Shown piece after piece: positions 46,301 to 56,809 of a stretch of DNA of 64,000 nt (the stretch's first letter is position 1; every line of letters starts with the position of its first letter). This stretch comes from Coriolopsis trogii (Eukaryota; Basidiomycota; Agaricomycetes; Polyporales; Polyporaceae): contig JAHYIO010000033.1 of assembly GCA_020543525.1 (NCBI GenBank), forward strand, positions 1,922,001-1,986,000, in the 5' to 3' direction. The notes beneath the pieces were generated by a model. That model ran no database searches and had not been told where the DNA came from. It worked only from the letters and a program-made list of their open reading frames with translations. The position numbers were made by a program, and so were the translations under genes.

Positions 46301-47470
46301 CAGATGAGAGAGAGGGTGGAAGTGTCGATGCGAGCGAGATGGACGAATGGAGACAAGTCTGGGGGTTCGGTGAGCGCGAAATGAGGTAGCGCGCAACGTT
46401 CTAGAGGAGGCAGCGATGACCTGGATGCGGTTTGCCCAGACGATGGATATGGTCTGACATTTGTTCCAGCTTGCCATGCATGTCTCGTATGTACGTACCG
46501 CTCGCAGTCGACTGCAATTTTGAGCTCCAGCACTTGCTCTAGACGTCCCGAACGTACGAGCGCGTGTTGTGACAGGTTCTGATTGGGATTGGTCCAGCCG
46601 TCCAGTTTGTTGACATTACCCGTTCCACTCGCTCCAGAAAGTGCCGCTGTGTCAATGATATTGGCATGCCACTGTCGCATACCGGCTCTAGGCTCAGCTG
46701 AGGCGAGGCAGGCGAGAAGAAAGCTGCGCACTGCTCAGGAAAATTTGGGAGGAGTAGATACTGGGCGAAATCGAGGGCGTCGGCAAATCTGAAATCTGCC
46801 ACCGATCGTCTTGATCGGGACAGGCTGCCACAAGGACAGGGCACTTTCCAAGCGTACACGTTGTCTCCCACTCCGAGAGCAGATCATCGTTCAGAATGAC
46901 TACTGGGAGCGTCATCGTGAGTGTTCGTGTGAGGAAGAGAACGTGCGAGAAGACGAAAGCCTCAAGAAGGGGACGAGGAGATGACGAGGAGGGTGACGTA
47001 AGTGCCCACCACTCGTCGCCTTCTCACGCCCGTCGGGGTCGTCTCCTGCTCAGGCACGACTGGACGCCTCGGCACCGGTTCTACAGTTTGGCTCAACCTC
47101 GCCCAGTCTTTGCACCAATGAGCTCGTGCGTCGCCCGTCCTGGCAGCGTTCGCCTGCATGTGAAACGCGAACGCGCAGTGCGTGTATGGATGCTCCGGTC
47201 TCGACTGCCACTGGCCAACGAGCCGCCTGTATGCCCGCCCTAGCCGACGTCTGGTGCCTCTCGAGCTCGGCCTTCGCTCCGGTGGCCGAGCTGGAGTGCC
47301 CTCCCGGATCCTGAACATTCCAGGCGCATTCAGCCATTCCCCGCGCCCTGCCCCGCCCTGCGCTGTGTGGGCGAGACAGCGGCTGGGGAGACAGGGAATG
47401 TGACATGCGGCCAGTCCACACATGATGGCAAATCGGGATTCGATAATTCCCGTGCAGTTCCAGCCTTACT

Positions 47471-47857
47471 TGCGGGGTATCTTCAATGCGCGCAGTGGCC
47501 CCTGCCACGGCTGGTGACAGGAGCTTGTATGCAGGGACGAATGGGATTCGAGGAAAGACGGAGGGAGAGCGCTGAGAAGAAGACCGATCGTGACGGAGGG
47601 AGGAGCAACGCGGCAGACGCGACAGCGAACACAGCGCCCGGGCCTGCGAAAAACGGCGACTATTCACTGTCCAACCCCGCGTCAGATCGGATGCCAAACA
47701 TGGCTGGTCTGCAAGAACGAGCAGCGCGCATCGTCCAGCAAGGTGCGCGCCGGCGAATGGTGTATCCTCGGGCGAGGAGGACGGGTGTGCATACCGTCTG
47801 GGGTATGCGGGGACAGGGAACGATCTGCACGCTCGGTTTGTGCGGGGAAGAAGCGGG
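47471..47857 (+). promoter_or_regulatory. Cluster of CreA/Mig1-type GCGGGG sites
   Basis: GCGGGG, which fits the 5'-SYGGRG-3' consensus of the fungal carbon catabolite repressor CreA/Mig1, occurs near 47471, 47807, 47840 and 47851, 330-710 bp upstream of the sugar transporter ATG. In GC-rich DNA such hexamers also arise by chance, so this is only a candidate regulatory cluster. Confidence 0.35.
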
Positions 47858-48068
47858 GCGGGAGGGATGGCACTGGGCAGAAAAGGAAACTGGATGGGGT
47901 GGCCCCTGAGCCGGGCGTCCTGCGCGCGTCTGCGTAGACGGGAGATCAGATTTGACTGATGAGCGCTGGGCAAGAGGCGACCCCCCGCATGGCTCCCACT
48001 CGACCCTTCCCGGTATGGCAACCAGCAGCCTCGCCTCTCCCCCCAAGTCCCTCCTCCCGCCCCCGACG

Positions 48069-48075
48069 TATAAAA
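48069..48075 (+). promoter_or_regulatory. TATA box of the sugar transporter
   Basis: TATAAAA 116 bp before the ATG at 48185, in a pyrimidine-rich context typical of strongly expressed fungal genes. Confidence 0.6.
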
Positions 48076-48184
48076 TGTCCCACCCCGCCAACGCACAATC
48101 CCCGTGGTTTGTTCATCCCACTCCCCTCACGCCCCGCCCCCACTCGCGTTCTCTTCCCCAGCCCGTTAACGCGCGTCGCTCATC

Positions 48185-49941
48185 ATGCCTGGCGGTCCAG
48201 TCTCTACCGGTGGTGGCATCGGGGCCTCCGCCCCCAAGAGCAAGGTGGCCGGCATTGCCATGACCGCCTTCGCCGCCTTTGGTGGTATCCTCTTCGGTTA
48301 CGACACCGGTACCATCGCTGGTATCAAGGAAATGGGTGATTGGTTGCGTACCTTTGGTGTCCAGACCAACGATATCGACACCTACAAGTACGGCTACTAC
48401 CTCCCTTCAAGCCGCGAGTCCCTCGTCGTCTCCATCCTCTCCGCCGGTACCTTCTTCGGTCAGTATGCCTCTTGCGCCCTTGTCCGCTTTTTCCATCTCA
48501 TCTCTATCCTCCAGGTGCCCTCCTTGGCGCCCCCGCGGCCGATATCCTCGGTCGTCGTATCGGTATCATCGTCTCATGCCTCGTCTTTTCCCTCGGTGTC
48601 GCCCTCCAGACCGGCTCACACAACCTTGCCACCTTCGTCGTCGGCCGTGTCTTCGCCGGTCTCGGTGTCGGTCTCGTCTCCACCCTCGTCCCCATGTACC
48701 AGTCCGAGTGTTCTCCAAAGTGGATCCGTGGCGCCGTCGTTGCCGGCTACCAGTGGGCCATCACCATCGGTATCCTCCTCGCCGCCGTCGTTAACAACGC
48801 CACCAAGGACCGCCCCAACCACAGCGCGTGGCAGATCCCCATCGCCGTTCAGTTCATCTGGGCCCTCGTCCTCGCTGCCGGCATGACCTACCTCCCCGAG
48901 TCTCCTCGTTGGCTCATCAAGCAGGGCAAGAACGAGGCTGCCGCACGCGCTCTCTCCCGTCTCACCTCGCTTCCCAAGGATGACCCCGAGGTCGAGTCGG
49001 AGCTCAACGACATCCGCGCTGCTCTCAAGGAGGAGCAAGAGCTTGGCGAGAGCTCTTACCTCGACTGCTTCAAGCCCTCGCACAACAAGATCGCCTTCCG
49101 TACTTGGTCCGGTATCTTCATTCAGGCATGGCAGCAGCTCACCGGTATCAACTTCATCTTCTACTGTGAGTTTTTGTCCGTCTTGTCATCCGCCCTCCTA
49201 GCTCATCGCTCCCGCAGACGGCACCACGTTCTTCCAGAACTCGGGTATCTCTAACCCCTTCCTGATCACGATCGCGACTAACATCGTCAACGTATTCATG
49301 ACCCTCCCGGGCATGTGGGGTATCGAGCGCTTCGGCCGTCGCTCCCTCCTCCTCTGGGGTGCCACTCTCATGTGCATTTGCGAGTTCCTCGTCGCTATCA
49401 TTGGTGTCACCATCTCCGTCGAGAACCAGGCCGGTCAGAAGGCTCTCATTGCCCTCGTCTGCATCTACATCGCCGGCTTCGCTGCCACCTGGGGTCCCAT
49501 CGCATGGGTCATCACGGGTGAGATCTTCCCTCTCGCCATCCGTGCGAAGGCCATGTCCCTCTCGGTCGCCTCGAACTGGTGCGTTTGTCTTTCTAATTTT
49601 TGTAGGCGGACTTGTGCTCACTCTATCATCACAGGCTCTGGAACTTTGGTATCGGTTACGCGACTCCCTACCTCGTTAACACCGGCCCGGGTAACGCTGG
49701 CCTCGGTGTCAAGGTGTTCTTCATCTGGGGCTCGACGTGCTTTGGCTGCCTCGTCTTCACCTACTTCTGCATTCCCGAGACCAAGGGATTGTCGCTCGAG
49801 CAGGTCGACCTCCTCTACCAGAACTCGACGCCCAGGACGTCTGCGCGCTACCGCGCAGAGATCATCGCTCAGGACGTGCACGTTGCCGACATCAAGGCGG
49901 ATACCCGTCACGACGACCACGCCTCGGACGAGAAGGTTTAA
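48185..49941 (+). CDS. MFS hexose transporter
   Basis: Four exons (48185-48458, 48515-49165, 49218-49578, 49635-49941) encode 530 residues. Sugar-porter signatures are all present: GGILFGYDTGTIAGI in helix 1, DILGRRIGI, GRVFAGLGVGLVSTLVPMYQ, PESPRWLIKQGK, QQLTGINFIFYYG in helix 7, WGIERFGRRSLLLWG and PETKGLSLEQVD. Twelve membrane helices are expected in the plasma membrane. The cytosolic C-terminal tail is short (about 45 residues), so it is more likely a transporter than an Snf3/Rgt2-type sensor. Codons are strongly biased to C-ending forms, which suggests high expression. It is closest in style to basidiomycete glucose transporters, but the sugar cannot be read from the sequence. Confidence 0.92.
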
Positions 49942-50968
49942 TCGCCTTTCTTCGACTCGAGTCTGCTTCATGCATGCTCTCCCTTTCGCCGCTATTTATC
50001 GCATTGTACTTCGACACGGGGCCGAAGGCTTGGCGGAGGTGCAATAGGTTTTGTTGGCCCCGCGCAAGACGGCTCTAGGATTCCCCCTCCCCCTCCTCTT
50101 ACCATCATCATCGTCCCGTCTCACAGCATACATTCATACGACTCGATGACGGCGCAGTAATGTGTAACGATTATATCACGACCGAGGCAGTTTCTTCTCC
50201 CCTCCACCCCTCTACGCCATACCTCTCCATTTGGCTCGTCACCCCATGGACCACAGATGATCGCACGTCGCATATACAGTAACGTATGTAGGCACAGCTC
50301 GGGCTCTCTGACACGCACGTCTATAGTACTAGTACGGCCGTACATGTAGTGTACCTTTTTTTTTGGCAAAAATTTCAGCATGCTCTCGCTGACTACACCC
50401 GGCGCATGTGCCCGCGAAATATATCCGTCGTTCGTGCTCGCGGGAGTCGCGGAATTCATCTGTGGGTGTGAAGGGGCAGTACTAGTATTGCGTATGTGTT
50501 GAATTCGTCAAGTAAGAAAGGGACGACCCCAGTGTTCGAATATGTCTGTGTAATGGGATTGTCGACGAGGCCTGACGACTTTCGTGTCCAGGAATAGGCA
50601 TTCCCCTCCGGGCGGACCTGGACACTAAGGGAATTTCAACAGTGGTCTGAGAATGAAGTGGAAGTTCCAAACTGTTGAGTGAGGAGGGTACATGCATTGT
50701 TAGTCACTGGGGAAAGCAGAACTGGGTTTTCGAGAGTACAGTGTATCTGTATGTAGTTTGTATGTTTACATGCCCCATGGGCACTCTGTGTATTGCTATT
50801 GCTATGAGACGTTTTGCTCAGACCCGCTCATGAGAATCACACTACAAGCGAGAGCTAAGAGAAGGTATAGTACTGTACATGTACAGTCAGGCGCGGCGGT
50901 GCAGTCTCTAAGTCAACCAAAATTGAGCAGCGTGGTGATAGTAGATTCAAATACAGTAGGCGCTCAAA
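49942..50968. other. Interval after the sugar transporter
   Basis: About 1 kb, no supported gene. Contains several short palindromes built on GTAC/TACTAGTA, including a perfect 16 bp palindrome at 50872-50887. Confidence 0.5.
50872..50887. repeat. Perfect 16 bp palindrome
   Basis: ACTGTACATGTACAGT reads the same on both strands. It lies about 80 bp before the start of the small unrecognised gene at 50969 and may be a binding site or chance. Confidence 0.7.
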
Positions 50969-51717
50969 ATGCCGGGAAAACCAAGAGCAAACAACAATGC
51001 AGAAGATCATCGAGGGTTCGGCGGGTATTGGGGCAGTATGGTGGTGAGACTCAACGAAGTGGCCCCATTTCTCAATGCGGGTGATCTCGTGCCCTTCGAC
51101 TGTACCGACTTGGCGTTTTTTGTTCCGGGTATGTACTAGTATATGTGAAGGACTATGATTGGATGATCTATAGGAGGAAGAGCTAGTACTGTGGCCTTCT
51201 CAATGTGAATGACTTGGAGCCGTTCAAGTCTGGCATGCTCATGTTGCTGGGCGGTCCGATATCGAGGGTGTCGTCTTTGGGTGCAACATTGCCAACTGAT
51301 GCACCAGAATTCACAACGGACTTGTCGCCAGGATCCTGCCCATTCGTCCTTTCCAGCGAATTGTTGGGGAAGCGAGGGTCAGACGAAGTCAAGAAGCGCT
51401 GGACAGAGGTGGAACGGCCACCGTCATCCACAGCCCCGACCAAAGATGGACACGTATATGTGATTCTTAACTCGACTTGGCACTCGTAGTTAGTCGAGGA
51501 CAGACCTGTCCAAGGACCAAGCCTCAGTGGACTGCAGGCTGCCTGTCCACTGATCGTGTCCAGGAACGATGCCGAGGCAGCCGGCATCTTACTCCGATTC
51601 AAAGGCTGTCATGCGGAGATTGAATCGGGTCCCTACAAGTCCAAGGTCACGCTCGAGACTATCACATACACTACACAGATACCTACGTATCGTTCAATTG
51701 CTCTCCACGACATGTAG
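50969..51717 (+). CDS. Unrecognised small three-exon gene
   Basis: A model with exons 50969-51043, 51187-51485 and 51528-51717 gives 187 residues without stops. The last two exons are the best supported: they join at GTAGTT...CTCAG in the only phase that keeps both frames open, giving STWHSGLQAACPLIVSRND and ending SIALHDM. The first exon is tentative, because the alternative donor at 51116 (GTATGT) retains a segment around NEVAPFLNAGDLVPFDC but breaks the frame. The protein has no signal peptide or membrane segment and no domain I recognise. The first two exons share a similar local pattern (LNxxxxPFxxG near 51060 and LNVNDLEPFKSG near 51200), which may be an internal repeat. Confidence 0.4.
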
Positions 51718-52640
51718 TAGGTACAGGTCACACCCCCATATTATGAGACATGAGGGGAACCACCCGGCCGGTTGCGCCCGCAATAAGAGCACGGTATGGT
51801 AGTGCTCGTCCACTCGCAAATTCAAGACCGGAGCACAGAAGATACGTATTGCTTTGAAATTTCTTGGTGGGAGGTTTTGACATACCATTCCAGCTTTCAG
51901 TGAACCTATATGGTTATCGGACGAGGTACAAGGGAGTTATCTACGAAGTTTCGAACACTTCGGTCGTGATAGTACTGGTCCGAGTGCGTTCGAACTTCCC
52001 ATTCGCAGCGGCGGCGCGGGAAAGGTGTGTGGCGAACCTCAGGCGATAGCACCTATCTGTGTGTTTCGTGTTTCGAATCTAATTGCCGTGCTGAGAAGCG
52101 TTCCAGCCTTTAGGTCACATCCGAGCTTTGCAATCACTCTGGGTCTGTGGTCGCAGCAGAGACGTACGTGATTTGAACATCCGCAGCTCAACTAGTAATT
52201 TATCATAGAGTCGAGATTGTGCCTCGCAGCAGAGCAAGTGCGTGACGTGAGCTTGTCGGAAGAGGCTCTTGCGCACGCACTTCAGAAGGTTCACTTCCTA
52301 CGGCGAGTCGCACCTTATGCCTTCTGGGCAGTAGCTCGCGAGATGAGAACTGTCAACGGCTTGTTCTCACTGCCTTCCTGACGCCGAGAGGGGACGTATC
52401 GCCAGAGACTCAGAGTTTGATAGGTAACCTGGTGACGATGCTCCGGAGTCCCAAGGCCTACGAAAGCTGACGTATACAGCACATAGCTGGCAGCATAGCT
52501 CATCGAGCTCCTCTACGCCATTATCTCTCACACAAGGCTTCGCAAGCACATCGGCCTTCCCTGACGTCCATAGAGGTGAGTGCGTACTCTCGGCATGGAT
52601 ATGCGACTGATATAGTCAGCAGGCTGTCGACACCGATCAT
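51718..52640. other. Interval before the first HET gene
   Basis: About 0.9 kb without a supported gene; holds the promoter of HET gene 1. Nothing else seen. Confidence 0.5.
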
Positions 52641-54479
52641 ATGTGGTTGCTGGATACTGAGACCTGTCGTCTCATGTCTATCTCGGGGCCGTGGACGGGA
52701 CCCCCATACGCGATTTTGTCCCACGTATGGTCTTCGGACGGAGAACAGTCCTTTCAGGACGTACAAGCTCTCGCCGGGGACACCCGGGGCATGCAGGGCG
52801 CATCGACAAAGATCCGCGAATGCTGCGCCCTCGCCCGCCGCCAAGGCTACGGCTGGGTGTGGATCGACGCATGCTGCATCGACAAGACGAGCAGCACCGA
52901 GCTGTCGGAGGCGGTAAACTCGATGTACGCGTGGTACTCGGACGCGCACGTCTGCTACGCGTATCTCGACGACGTGCGCGACGACGAGGACCCTCGCCGG
53001 GCGGGCTCGAGCTTCCGGAGGAGCAGGTGGTTCACGCGTGGATGGACGCTGCAAGAGCTGATCGCGCCCATGTCGCTCGTGTTCCTCTCTGGGGACTGGC
53101 ATGTTATAGGGACGAAGACGGGCCTGGCGGATGTGCTCGAGGAGATCACGGGCGTGGACCGGGAGGTGCTGACGTTCGAGAGGCCGCTGGCTGCGGTCAG
53201 CGTGGCGAGGAGGATGTCGTGGGCAGCGCAGAGAAGTACGACACGCACGGAGGACGAGGCGTACTCGCTCATGGGCATCTTCAATGTCAACATGCCGACC
53301 ATCTATGGGGAAGGGCGCAACGCGTTCGTCAGACTTCAGGAGGAGATCCTAAAGCATATCCCTGACCAGAGTATCTGTGCGTGGGGCGTCATGCTTGATT
53401 ACGCCTCTTTTGCCAGAAACTGGCAGCCACCGCGGACGGACGGTTCGCTTGCACTGGCAGCCTCAAACGAAGCCGACCCGTACCACGTTCTCTTCGCCGT
53501 CTCCACCCAGGACTTTACGAACGCCGGAGGCGTCAGGAGTCTGTCCTTTGCATCCCAAGCGCAGCAGCTCGGGATTGCCATCCAGGTCCCTGACTTCCGT
53601 ATCACGAGCCACGGCATTCGCGCGAACCTCCCCCTTATACCCCTCCTCGCACATCTATATGGCGTGACCCATCTGGCCGTGCTCGCTTGCGAAGACCAAG
53701 ACGGACATCTTCTCGCTCTTCTCCTGCGGCTGAGGGAGAACGGGACAGCAGAGCATTTCCTCGTTGGCCACGAGGGCCACTGGAATAACATGCACAGTGG
53801 CGGCGGACGCTATCGCCTGCTCCGCTTGGCATGCTCTGACTTTCGGCGCACGCAGGACGGCGCACGTGGACTGTGCGGCCCACTAGAGATGAAGCAGGTG
53901 TATATCTCGTTTCGGCCACCCCGGCCGCGCGAAAGGTACACTGTACTGTTTCAGACGTTCCTATCCCTCTGCTCTCCCCCTGCGCTTCTGGGATGTCCGT
54001 GCGACGTCATCCTCCCGAACTGGGTGGTTGCAAAGCTGCGCGATGCCGACGTTGCGGTGCGTACACATGGTGGGATGCGCGAGTTTCAAGTCGGGCCGTC
54101 GCGTGGGGGTTCCCCACGGCAGCGACAGCACACCATCGGCCTCTTGTCAAAGGAGGAGTACATCATCCTTCATCTGGGTTGCTGCCCCTTCACATTCGCT
54201 CTTTGTGCCTGGGTCCACTTCGCGGGCCGAGGAGAGGGCTTCATCCCGCTAGATGCGTCCGCCGTTGATGGTGCGGGAGAATGCTCAGGCTGGAACAGTG
54301 AGCTTTCGCAAACTAGGTGTGAAGACACATGCACCAAGACGCATGTGCGTTCTTGGGGAGGCGCGGCGAGAGAGTTCCGAGGCTGTGAGAGGGCTGTCAC
54401 TTTGGCATTCCGATCCTGGGGTGCAATGGCAGATAGCGAGCACGGTCATATATATTTGCTGAACATTGATATAAGTTGA
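52641..54479 (+). CDS. HET-domain protein 1 (heterokaryon incompatibility type)
   Basis: A single uninterrupted frame of 612 codons from the ATG at 52641 (MWLLDTETC). The N-terminal third is a HET domain: PYAILSHVWS, then GYGWVWIDACCIDKTSSTEL, VCYAYLDDV, SRWFTRGWTLQELIAP, and AYSLMGIFNVNMPTIYGEG at its end. HET domains trigger cell death after fusion of incompatible hyphae and are TIR-like in fold. The other two thirds have no recognisable NACHT, WD40 or ankyrin sensor. No intron is needed, unusual in this window. The partner HET gene at 56810 starts with nearly the same residues and is about as long, so they are paralogs separated by an F-box gene. Confidence 0.9.
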   Translation: MWLLDTETCRLMSISGPWTGPPYAILSHVWSSDGEQSFQDVQALAGDTRGMQGASTKIRECCALARRQGYGWVWIDACCIDKTSSTELSEAVNSMYAWYSDAHVCYAYLDDVRDDEDPRRAGSSFRRSRWFTRGWTLQELIAPMSLVFLSGDWHVIGTKTGLADVLEEITGVDREVLTFERPLAAVSVARRMSWAAQRSTTRTEDEAYSLMGIFNVNMPTIYGEGRNAFVRLQEEILKHIPDQSICAWGVMLDYASFARNWQPPRTDGSLALAASNEADPYHVLFAVSTQDFTNAGGVRSLSFASQAQQLGIAIQVPDFRITSHGIRANLPLIPLLAHLYGVTHLAVLACEDQDGHLLALLLRLRENGTAEHFLVGHEGHWNNMHSGGGRYRLLRLACSDFRRTQDGARGLCGPLEMKQVYISFRPPRPRERYTVLFQTFLSLCSPPALLGCPCDVILPNWVVAKLRDADVAVRTHGGMREFQVGPSRGGSPRQRQHTIGLLSKEEYIILHLGCCPFTFALCAWVHFAGRGEGFIPLDASAVDGAGECSGWNSELSQTRCEDTCTKTHVRSWGGAAREFRGCERAVTLAFRSWGAMADSEHGHIYLLNIDIS

Positions 54480-54714
54480 AGTCAAGTCTTTCGTGTGAGT
54501 ACAACCGCCACAGGGTTTCACCAGATTAAGCGTTGAAGAGCTGGCAAAGTATGCAGTTAGGCACAATCGCACATTGGGCATGTGTCCAGATCTGACCCAC
54601 TCTATCGTGAGGGGTTACACTTCGTTCGCCAAGAAAGCCATCGTCCGTAGTCAGAACGTACGCTTCGTCAAAGCATCAATTACATGATTCCAGGCACAGA
54701 GGGCGGGTTCACGG

Positions 54715-56153
54715 TCATTCGTACACTACGTGCAGTACATCTTTGGAAAACAGAAGAGGAAAAGCTTCCTGTATACATCCTTGCAATGTTGCTAGTCCCT
54801 CAGGGGTAGCAAAGCCAGAATACTCGAGAAAGCAAAGGGTAACAGATCGCAGGTTCCTGATCACCAGCAGTGCACTCTCCAACTCTCTCCATGGCTCCTT
54901 GTTACCTACAGCCTTCGGGATGATTTCTGGGGCTAATCTCCGACCGTCTGCGTCCAACATGAACTTGATCTCGCGCAACGTCGATAGTGCAGGCGCGTTG
55001 TTGATGATGATTCGCGAGAATAGGCATAGGGAGGTATGTATCCAGCTCTCATCCGTCCCTGGGAAACCAAGGAACTCTTCGCAGTTCCCTGCCGTCCAGA
55101 ATTCGAGAGATGTTATGGCACTGCATGTAGCGAGGCGCAGACCGCCAATTCGACCTTTGAATTCCAATCAGTCAAGCAACGGAGTGAAATTGCACAGATC
55201 TAGAAGGGGAACCCACCCATCACATTGATGTCGCTCTCATAGAATACGCGTAGCGTAAACGACTTGATAGGAGGCTGGTCTTCCAGCAAGAAGGTCGAGA
55301 CCTTGGAAGTCTCAATCAAGGTGTCTATGTCAAGGTCGATGGACTTCATGTATCTGCTCCCGAAGGGTGATCTGCGGACAAAGTCCAATATAGGGGAGAT
55401 GGCGAATGCGCCCAGGCCGTCCAGCGTCAGCCCACGTACAATTGGAGCATGTTGACTGAGGGTTGGCAGAAATGAGTTTTTCAACCAAGGTTTCTTCAAG
55501 TAACTGTTGTCGATGAGCGATATGGATAGGTGTTCGATGTCGGAGAACATGCATAGGAGATATAGGATGTGAGATATGTCACCATCGGAGGACGAGCAGC
55601 AGTTGATTGATAGGCACCTCAGTTTGTGACCGAGGGGTGATTGCAATCCGAGTTTTGTCATGCATGTGAGACCATCGTCCGTGATTGAGAGGTATTTCAG
55701 AGAAACCGTCTCCAGCCGAGGCATCCTGCCCAGAACAACGTGAAGAGTGTGGAGGGAGCAGGGAGTGACATCCCAATTGTGGTGGACTCCGTTCAGCTTT
55801 AGGTTGCGAACGCAAGCAGCGATATCTGGCTGTAGTTCGAGGAACAGAAAGAGGTGTGCGAGACGTGTGAGGTCCACGAAGGGTTTACGAGTCGCGACGC
55901 TGAGTTTACTGAAGAGATGACTACGCGCTGCCGGTAGCCACGTACGACAGACCAGGGAGCATGAGGTGAGGGTGGGCTTATCAAAGCAGAGGCTGTCGAT
56001 GATGATATATTCGACCTCTATCGGAAAGCAAAAGCAAGACATGGGGGGTGAATCATCATTGTCTGCCGAACATTCTAGGGGAAGTGGGTCGGAGAACATC
56101 TGCGCGAGTCCCTCTTGGCATTTAGCAGGTGAATGAGAACTCATTAGAGTCAT
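54715..56153 (-). CDS. F-box protein
   Basis: Two exons on the minus strand (56153-55217, 55154-54715) encode 458 residues. An F-box-like segment lies near residues 40-90 (FPIEVEYIIIDSLCFDKPTL then LVCRTWLPAARSHLF). The rest has the irregular leucine-rich repeat look of basidiomycete F-box proteins (LETVSLKYLSITDDGL, IEHLSISLIDNSYL). Such proteins recruit targets to SCF ubiquitin ligases; this family is greatly expanded in Agaricomycetes. The single intron ends in AAG. The first two in-frame Met codons (56153 and three codons later) are both possible starts. Confidence 0.75.
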
Positions 56154-56809
56154 CAAAATCACATACAATTACACGGCTACAGCACTAGTCGCAAAAACGG
56201 TAGTGGTATTGGGCGTTGACGGTGGGATGTTGGAAGCCAAGTTGTAGGATCCGGAGTCCAGACTAGGAATGCGGACCTTGGCGCCCGAACGTGTTTGCTA
56301 CTGTTTGTCACATACGAGCTGGTCAGAGTCCTTACACTGTACAGTACTAGTGCATAGTACTCCTTGGCGTACTATATGCTCGTCAATTACATCTGAGGGA
56401 CCATGGCTACTTGAGGGCCGCCGTGTCAAGAACAAGAGGGAAGGCTGTGACTCGATGCGCAGTTACTATGTAGTACTTACTGCTAGTAAGTAATACATTG
56501 TACTTGCTGAGATCAAAAAGCTTCGGGTCCTGATGCTGCACAGCAGGTTTGCACTCCTTAGTTTGAAACCGTGACGTGTGCGATACCACCTCTTACTCAG
56601 GCTACACTCCGAAGTTACCCAACACACCGCCGTACTGCCCATCGCTACCAGAGCTAAGCTACCGAAGTGGCCGTGGATTATGAGGGAATAAGGATACTTA
56701 ATCTGGTCATACGTGAGATCACAAGCAATATGTGACAAATCCACTTTCAGCTAATGACGTGTTCACCGGGCGTACAGCAATTGCTTTATTGAGTAACGAC
56801 ACCTGGGCC
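56154..56809. other. Divergent promoter region, F-box gene and HET gene 2
   Basis: 656 bp. Contains several AGTACTAGT-like palindromes near 56345 and 56470. No coding sequence supported; an in-frame non-ATG extension of the HET gene to 56732 is not favoured. Confidence 0.5.

Larger units (their letters stand above)
43384..48184. other. Large gene-poor interval before the sugar transporter
   Basis: 4.8 kb without a supported gene. Many open frames exist because the DNA is GC-rich; the longest is 348 codons on the minus strand at 47050-48096, but it has no domain, no splice logic and covers the transporter promoter. A short Cys-rich frame at 44766-44984 (ending around CPCCTADMP) has no support beyond its length. 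Several GCGGGG hexamers lie between 47470 and 47860. Confidence 0.5.

Noticed and set aside
47050..48096. 348-codon open frame on the minus strand
   Set aside because: It covers the promoter of the sugar transporter, has no domain, and stands in very GC-rich DNA where stops are rare.
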